Positions 43,811 to 47,580 of a DNA stretch of 47,580 nucleotides are shown here, one piece after another. A program made the position numbers and the translations under genes. The stretch's first letter is position 1. Each line of letters begins with the position of its first letter. Origin of the DNA: Lachnospiraceae bacterium (GTDB lineage: Bacteria; Bacillota; Clostridia; Lachnospirales; Lachnospiraceae); contig JAGAQG010000038.1 of NCBI GenBank assembly GCA_017622875.1, positions 1 through 47,580 on the forward strand, read 5' to 3'. The notes under the pieces were generated by a model. It was not told the DNA's origin, made no database searches, and was given only the letters and a program-made list of their open reading frames with translations.

Positions 43811-44848
43811 ATGTCAGAAGAATTAAAGAAACAAAAAAAGGATACACAATCAAGAGCCTATTCCATCTGCCTGCACAACATTGAAGATACAGGATTTACG
43901 CATGAAAAAATCAAAAATATCCTTGCATCTTTTCCTACCTTAACCTATTTTTGCATCGCAGATGAAATAGGATGTGAAACAAAAAAACTTCATACGCATT
44001 TATATTTTCACTGTAGAAATCCAGTAAAATTTTCAACACTTAAAAACAAATTCGAGGGATCAGATTTACACATTGAAACTTCCATGGGGTCAGCACAGGC
44101 AAATCGTGATTATATCTTCAAACTTGGTAAATGGGCTGATGATATGAAAGCAGAACAGAAACTTCCCGAAACACAGGAAGAATGGGGCACACTTCCTTTC
44201 TCACAGCAAGGGCGCAGAACAGACCTTATCGCAATGTATGATTTAGTCAAAGAGGGAAAATCCAATGCAGAGATTTTAGAAATCTGTGGAGAAACCGCCA
44301 TAAAACATGTTGATAAAATCAACAAGCTAAGGCATGACTATCTCGTTGACAAATTCAAAGGCACAAGACGGTTAGATTTAAAAGTGCATTACATCACAGG
44401 TAAAACAGGCACTGGAAAATCAAGAGATATTCTTGATACACATGGAGATTCCAATGTTTACCGAGTGACAGACTATCAGCACCCCTTTGATTCTTACCAG
44501 TTAGAACCCGTCATTGTTTTTGAAGAATTTCGTTCCTCGCTCCGCCTGCAAGATATGCTTAATTTTTTAGACATCTATCCTGTAAACCTACCTGCACGTT
44601 ACTCTCCCAGAGTATGCTGTGCTTCTACAATATACATAGTCTCAAACTGGGATTTTGAACAGCAATATTCAGAAATCCAAAAAGACCCTGACCAGAAATC
44701 AACTTATCAGGCATGGATTCGTCGATTCAATGGATATGCAAAAGTCTACTATGATTTAGGTAAATACATAGAATATGATTCCATTCAATCTTATCTTAAA
44801 CGAAATGAAGATTTTCAGCCAGTAACTGACGATGTGCCATTTGATTGA
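43811..44848 (+). CDS. rep: CRESS-type rolling-circle Rep (HUH endonuclease plus superfamily 3 helicase)
   Basis: A 345-residue Rep with the layout of CRESS-DNA virus and pCRESS plasmid proteins. HUH domain: motif I YFCIADE (46-52), motif II HTH (61-63), motif III YIFK with catalytic Y101 and K104. Helicase domain: Walker A GKTGTGKS (197-204), Walker B VIVFEEF (234-240), motif C IVSN (276-279). It would nick one strand at an origin and unwind it. I chose the ATG at 43811, behind AGAGGAGG; an open frame adds 18 unsupported residues. The neighbouring SSB-like genes and palindromes fit a replication module. Confidence 0.9.
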   Translation: MSEELKKQKKDTQSRAYSICLHNIEDTGFTHEKIKNILASFPTLTYFCIADEIGCETKKLHTHLYFHCRNPVKFSTLKNKFEGSDLHIETSMGSAQANRDYIFKLGKWADDMKAEQKLPETQEEWGTLPFSQQGRRTDLIAMYDLVKEGKSNAEILEICGETAIKHVDKINKLRHDYLVDKFKGTRRLDLKVHYITGKTGTGKSRDILDTHGDSNVYRVTDYQHPFDSYQLEPVIVFEEFRSSLRLQDMLNFLDIYPVNLPARYSPRVCCASTIYIVSNWDFEQQYSEIQKDPDQKSTYQAWIRRFNGYAKVYYDLGKYIEYDSIQSYLKRNEDFQPVTDDVPFD

Positions 44849-44892
44849 TTTTTTCTTGTTTACCCAACGCTTAGCGTCTAAGCTGTCACAAA

Positions 44893-44926
44893 GCACTTAG
44901 GGGGTGTATTTTAACCCCTTACGTGC
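44893..44926. other. Candidate rolling-circle origin hairpin downstream of rep
   Basis: GCACTTAGGGGGT and ACCCCTTACGTGC pair over 13 positions (one mismatch, one G-T) around the 8-nt loop GTATTTTA. It lies 45 nt after rep, is flanked by GCTTA/TAAGC and ACGCT/AGCGT repeats (about 44867-44883) and by GACTGACT, and precedes a palindrome copy. A stem-loop beside rep with an AT-rich loop is typical of nicking sites, but the exact CRESS nonamer is not present. Confidence 0.55.
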
Positions 44927-44954
44927 GACTGACTGATACGGTTATACTACGATT

Positions 44955-44967
44955 TACACTTAGTGTA
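44955..44967. promoter_or_regulatory. Element palindrome, copy ahead of the 58-residue gene
   Basis: TACACTTAGTGTA, followed 10 nt later by TGAAATAAT, a spacing and sequence repeated at 45242. This suggests a shared promoter in which the palindrome overlaps the -35 region. Confidence 0.7.
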
Positions 44968-45018
44968 GAAAATTATGTGAAATAATACATATATAAAACA
45001 CAAAAGGAGAATAAAAAA

Positions 45019-45195
45019 ATGAATTTTAATTTTATTACTGGAAATCCAACAATTACAAAACAGGCAAACGGAAAATATCAGGTGTTATATGCACAGCCCC
45101 CTATTGGTAAAATCAAAAATTTCACAGATTTAACCCTTGAAGAAGTCAAAAAACTTCCCTTTGTCAATCCAACAGTTCTTGCACTTTTGAACTAA
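45019..45195 (+). CDS. 58-residue protein, unknown function
   Basis: A short gene with an excellent AAAAGGAG site and its own palindrome promoter. The product begins MNFNFITGNPTITKQANGKY and is predicted to be a small beta-rich domain with a KIKNFTDLTLEEVKKLPF segment. A hairpin follows at 45211-45228. The function is not known; it could be a regulator or a replication cofactor. Confidence 0.65.
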   Translation: MNFNFITGNPTITKQANGKYQVLYAQPPIGKIKNFTDLTLEEVKKLPFVNPTVLALLN

Positions 45196-45210
45196 CCTAT
45201 CAGGAGTTTT

Positions 45211-45228
45211 TGGGGCATCACAGCCCCA
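45211..45228. terminator. Hairpin after the 58-residue gene
   Basis: TGGGGC and GCCCCA form a 6-bp GC-rich stem with a 6-nt loop. GGAG and CTCC extend it more distantly. The U-tract is lacking, so termination may be partial. Confidence 0.5.
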
Positions 45229-45241
45229 TCTGCTCCAACTT

Positions 45242-45254
45242 TATACTTAGTGTA
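45242..45254. promoter_or_regulatory. Element palindrome, near-perfect copy
   Basis: TATACTTAGTGTA differs from the consensus at one base. TGAAATAAT follows at the same 10-nt spacing as at 44955. It drives the 45308 gene. Confidence 0.65.
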
Positions 45255-45307
45255 GCCAAATATATGAAATAATGAAAATAGAATTATTAACAAGGAGGTT
45301 CTTAATT

Positions 45308-45937
45308 ATGGAAGATTTATTTCTTTCAGGCTTAACAGTCAGTGCCATTGAAGGTAACCAAATATACGGCACTGTTGATATTTTATTTGGTAAAAAAAAT
45401 TATCGTGCCACATACACTTATGCTCTCGGAGCAGGAGTTTCTATAGAAGGATTCACTTGTTTAGATACAAACATGTTTTCCTTGGGCGGTGTGTTTATTT
45501 TGGGAAAAGATAACATTCCAGTTTCAAAAAAAATCATTGATTTTATTGAAGGAATTTTTATTCATAATACAACCAAATGCCATTCTTTAATACCTTCAGA
45601 TTATTATGGATATTTAGATGTTGATTCCCTTGACAGACTATGTCCGCCTATGTGGCAAGGACAACATCATAAGCAATCTTATGGTATTCATCCAGTATTA
45701 AAAGATAATGACCATCCATATTTATACTGGTATTCAGTTATCTATGAGGACACTTTATATAAAATGATTCGTGAATGTGAAGATTTCCCAAAGTGGCAAG
45801 ATGAAATAGTAAAATTTGATATCCGAGAACTATCGACTTATACACCTCCAAAATCATGGAGAGAAGAAGGAACAAAAGAATACGTTGTTCCTATTATCAG
45901 AAGTGCTGTTAGAAAAGGCGAAATAATACCTATATAA
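45308..45937 (+). CDS. Hypothetical element protein
   Basis: A 209-residue protein with an N-terminal beta-rich half (VSAIEGNQIYGTVDILFG) and a C-terminal half with LCPPMWQGQHHKQSYGIHP and a WREEGTKEY tail. No known domain is recognised. I chose the ATG at 45308 with CAAGGAGG upstream; a frame extension of 12 residues lies over that site. It is between the 58-residue gene and the integrase. Confidence 0.65.
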   Translation: MEDLFLSGLTVSAIEGNQIYGTVDILFGKKNYRATYTYALGAGVSIEGFTCLDTNMFSLGGVFILGKDNIPVSKKIIDFIEGIFIHNTTKCHSLIPSDYYGYLDVDSLDRLCPPMWQGQHHKQSYGIHPVLKDNDHPYLYWYSVIYEDTLYKMIRECEDFPKWQDEIVKFDIRELSTYTPPKSWREEGTKEYVVPIIRSAVRKGEIIPI

Positions 45938-45942
45938 AAATA

Positions 45943-45956
45943 AGGTCAGCTATGAC
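45943..45956. repeat. Hairpin between the hypothetical gene and the integrase
   Basis: GGTCA and TGACC form a 5-bp stem around GCTA. The AT-rich 100 nt that follow show GTAAC direct repeats but no clear gene or promoter. Confidence 0.35.
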
Positions 45957-46055
45957 CGCTTAAAAAATAAATAAATAAGGGGTAACGAAATCCCTATTAA
46001 AATAAAGTAACCCATATTGTAAAAGAAACCCTCTTAAGGATTTCCCGAAATTTTT

Positions 46056-47366
46056 TTGAATACAAAACCGAACAAATTTTCGAAAGAAACATTACAATTT
46101 TACCTGACCTGTGATATAATATCTTTAGACGATGTGATGTCCTTGTCACAGGAGGATATCATGCTAAAGATTTTAAAAGAAGTCCATCCTTATTCTGTGT
46201 TCTATTCAGAATCAGACAACAGATGGCACACAACAATCGCAGACAATACCAAAGTAAACGGAAGGAGACCTATAGCCCGAAAAAATAAATTAGACCTTGA
46301 AAAATTTCTATTGGAACATTATCACTTGGAATTAACCCATGAACAATTACAGGAGCAGGATGATGAAGCTAAAACATTTAAGGAAGTCTTTGAAATTGCA
46401 CAAAATAAAAAACTGCAATATATCAAAACTCCTGAAAAAATGATTAGTGCTAAAAATACAGCCCTGAAAACAGATTCAGAATACCGCAGATATTTTGCCG
46501 GCACAGATTTTGAAAATATGCCTATTAACAAAATCACAAAAAACGATGTTGAAAATATCTGCTTGGAAAATCTACGAAAATACGATTTAAAGAAAAAAGC
46601 ATTTCTTTCTATGCGTGGAATCTTAAAATCTGTTTTTGATTTGGCTTTTTCAGAATACTGGATTTCAGATAATGTGTATCAACGCATTATATTCAAAAAA
46701 TTCAATGATATGCTGATTCCTGATACTCCAACTCATAAAAGAGTTCATTCAGCAAAAGAATTTTCTGATATCCTGAAAGAACTTCATAAAAAGCAAAAAG
46801 CTCAACCAAAATTCAGCACTTACTGGGCTTTGGAACTGCAAATGATTATGGGGTTAAGACGTGGAGAAATCCCACCTTTATGTTGGAATGCAGATATAAA
46901 AGATACCTATGTCAGTATAACAAAAGAACAGCTTACCAGTGGAAATGGGTATGTGATAGTTGAACACACCAAAAATCACAAAGAACGATTTTTTCCTATC
47001 ACAAATGATTTACAGGAATTTTTGATAAGATTAAAAGCAATGCATGAAAAATATTATCCTGATAGTCAATTTTTATTTCCTGCTGACACACCAAACGGTT
47101 GTATCACAAATAATGCTGTGTATAAGGTCTATCAGGGCATTTGTAAGACATTAGGTATAGAAATCATCAAAGGCGAAATAAAAGGGCCTCATTCGTTCCG
47201 TAGGAATGCTATCACAGAGGTTGTAAATTCAACAAACGGAAATGTTGTTTTAGCATCTGCCCTTTTTGGCAACTCACCACAGGTAGCAAAGGAAAATTAT
47301 TACACGGGTGCTAATCTTGCGATTGCAAAAGAAATATTAGATAAAAGAATACTTGTACAAAATTAA
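46056..47366 (+). CDS. int: Tyrosine recombinase/integrase
   Basis: A 436-residue phage-type integrase. A SAM-like core-binding domain (about 105-215) precedes the catalytic domain with R268 (GLRRGE), K306, H379-x2-R382 (HSFRR) and Y416 (NYYTG); position 406 is Asn where many have His. The start is uncertain: TTG at 46056 keeps an N-terminal SLDDV segment seen in relatives, while ATG at 46161 has a perfect AGGAGG. It ends 72 nt from the intact tRNA-Lys, as expected for an enzyme recombining at that site. Confidence 0.92.
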   Translation: MNTKPNKFSKETLQFYLTCDIISLDDVMSLSQEDIMLKILKEVHPYSVFYSESDNRWHTTIADNTKVNGRRPIARKNKLDLEKFLLEHYHLELTHEQLQEQDDEAKTFKEVFEIAQNKKLQYIKTPEKMISAKNTALKTDSEYRRYFAGTDFENMPINKITKNDVENICLENLRKYDLKKKAFLSMRGILKSVFDLAFSEYWISDNVYQRIIFKKFNDMLIPDTPTHKRVHSAKEFSDILKELHKKQKAQPKFSTYWALELQMIMGLRRGEIPPLCWNADIKDTYVSITKEQLTSGNGYVIVEHTKNHKERFFPITNDLQEFLIRLKAMHEKYYPDSQFLFPADTPNGCITNNAVYKVYQGICKTLGIEIIKGEIKGPHSFRRNAITEVVNSTNGNVVLASALFGNSPQVAKENYYTGANLAIAKEILDKRILVQN

Positions 47367-47367
47367 G

Positions 47368-47388
47368 AGTAAACAAAAGTAAACAAAT
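47368..47388. repeat. Integrase arm-site candidate, right end
   Basis: A 21-nt sequence identical to 38898-38918, immediately after the integrase stop codon. Confidence 0.65.
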
Positions 47389-47405
47389 CTTTTGGGGTAA
47401 AAATG

Positions 47406-47428
47406 AAAAAACCCTTGAAAATCAAGGG
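47406..47428 (-). terminator. Element-borne terminator for tRNA-Lys
   Basis: On the minus strand CCCTTGA and TCAAGGG form a stem followed by six T residues, 10 nt beyond the tRNA 3' end. It replaces the ancestral terminator now at 38771-38803. Confidence 0.85.
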
Positions 47429-47437
47429 TCTTAACAG

Positions 47438-47459
47438 TGAAGCATCGGGGATTCGAACC
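47438..47459. repeat. Right attachment site (attR), 3' end of tRNA-Lys
   Basis: The 22 bp identical to 38818-38839; here it completes a functional tRNA. Confidence 0.88.
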
Positions 47460-47510
47460 CCGGACAACTTGATTAAAAGTCAAGTGCTCTACCGACTGAG
47501 CTAATGCTCC
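47438..47510 (-). tRNA. tRNA-Lys (UUU anticodon)
   Basis: A 73-nt gene with acceptor GGAGCAT/ATGCTTC (one G-T), discriminator A and no encoded CCA, D-arm GCTCAGTCGGTAGAGC, anticodon loop CTTTTAA and T-arm CCGGGGTTCGAATCCCCG. It is intact although the element occupies its 3' flank. Confidence 0.96.
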
Positions 47511-47533
47511 ATATTGTGCTCTTACAAAACACA

Positions 47534-47580
47534 TGCCCAGAGCCGGAATCGAACCAGCGACACGAGGATTTTCAGTCCTC
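47534..47580 (-). tRNA. tRNA-Phe (GAA anticodon), cut by the window edge
   Basis: The 3' two-thirds of a tRNA: anticodon loop CTGAAAA (GAA), T-arm GCTGG/CCGGC and acceptor strand TCTGGGC with discriminator A. The 5' part lies outside. It is upstream of tRNA-Lys in the same direction, 23 nt away, so they form a tRNA cluster. Confidence 0.92.

Larger units (their letters stand above)
38818..47459. mobile_element. Integrated element in tRNA-Lys with CRESS-like Rep and tyrosine integrase
   Basis: An 8.6-kb insertion between 22-bp direct repeats of the tRNA-Lys 3' end. It is visibly AT-richer than its flanks and nearly all genes read rightward. Recognised modules are a tyrosine integrase at the right end, a HUH/S3H Rep, SSB-like proteins, a ribbon-helix-helix protein and iterated palindromes. 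I found no relaxase, coupling protein, mating channel, capsid or Zot-like ATPase. It is best read as an integrative plasmid-like replicon, mobilised by a partner if at all. Confidence 0.9.

Noticed and set aside
38938-45937. Filamentous (inovirus-like) prophage
   Set aside because: HUH Rep, SSB-like and small membrane proteins are suggestive, but no Zot/pI ATPase, no coat protein with signal peptide and no adhesin are seen; the Rep carries a superfamily 3 helicase.
38818-47459. Integrative conjugative element
   Set aside because: No relaxase, coupling protein or mating-channel gene was found in 8.6 kb.
47337-47534. A 65-residue leftward protein
   Set aside because: Its sequence is a translation of the tRNA-Lys gene and terminator.

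Overview
The window looks like chromosome of a Gram-positive anaerobe of the Clostridia, most likely an acetogenic Lachnospiraceae (Blautia-like). This is inferred from spore-maturation and RicT-type genes, AGGAGG ribosome sites, moderate-to-low GC, a selenocysteine system and a hydrogen-dependent CO2 reductase (HDCR) type operon. No taxonomic search was possible.

Layout: (1) 1-7957, mostly leftward housekeeping genes: a ComEC-like MBL hydrolase, spmA, a Gx-type membrane protein, rsmI, a TrmN6-like methyltransferase, ricT, holB, a guanylate-kinase-like protein and an Orn/Lys/Arg decarboxylase-family enzyme. (2) 7995-10409, a leftward membrane glycosyltransferase with two SMR/ArnE-ArnF-like proteins. 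(3) 10471-11013, a ProXp/YbaK deacylase whose leader carries a terminator and a 25-nt tRNA-Lys fragment. (4) 11172-17279, one leftward molybdenum operon: moaC, moaA, mog, modA, modB, modC, a moaE-like gene and a molybdopterin-binding protein. It sits behind a 260-nt structured leader, probably a Moco-type riboswitch, with its own terminator. (5) Divergent from it, selC (tRNA-Sec) and a formate/nitrite channel gene. (6) 18616-27313, a leftward Mrp/Mbh-like antiporter module with four NuoL/M/N-type subunits. (7) 27445-38650, leftward selB, selA, fdhD, mobA, moeA, mobB, fdhF (in-frame UGA), two HycB-like Fe-S proteins and an [FeFe]-hydrogenase.

Regions 4-7 form one physiological unit. Molybdate uptake, cofactor synthesis, guanylylation and sulfuration (FdhD), together with Sec decoding (selC, SelA, SelB, bSECIS), all serve one selenocysteine formate dehydrogenase. 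That enzyme is joined to an [FeFe]-hydrogenase through HycB proteins, and a formate channel and an ion-translocating antiporter module lie beside it. selD and moaD are not in the window.

From 38818 to 47459 an AT-richer integrated element of about 8.6 kb occupies the 3' end of a tRNA-Lys(TTT) gene, bounded by a 22-bp direct repeat. It encodes a tyrosine integrase beside the intact tRNA, a Rep with HUH-endonuclease and superfamily-3-helicase motifs of the CRESS-DNA-virus/pCRESS kind, two related SSB-like small proteins, a ribbon-helix-helix/coiled-coil protein, a lipoprotein and several small unknowns. No relaxase, type IV secretion, capsid or Zot gene was recognised. A 13-bp palindrome (TACACTWAGTGTA) recurs ahead of its transcription units, and several G-run/C-run hairpins are candidate origins. 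This is the most novel part of the window. The right edge holds tRNA-Lys and a partial tRNA-Phe.
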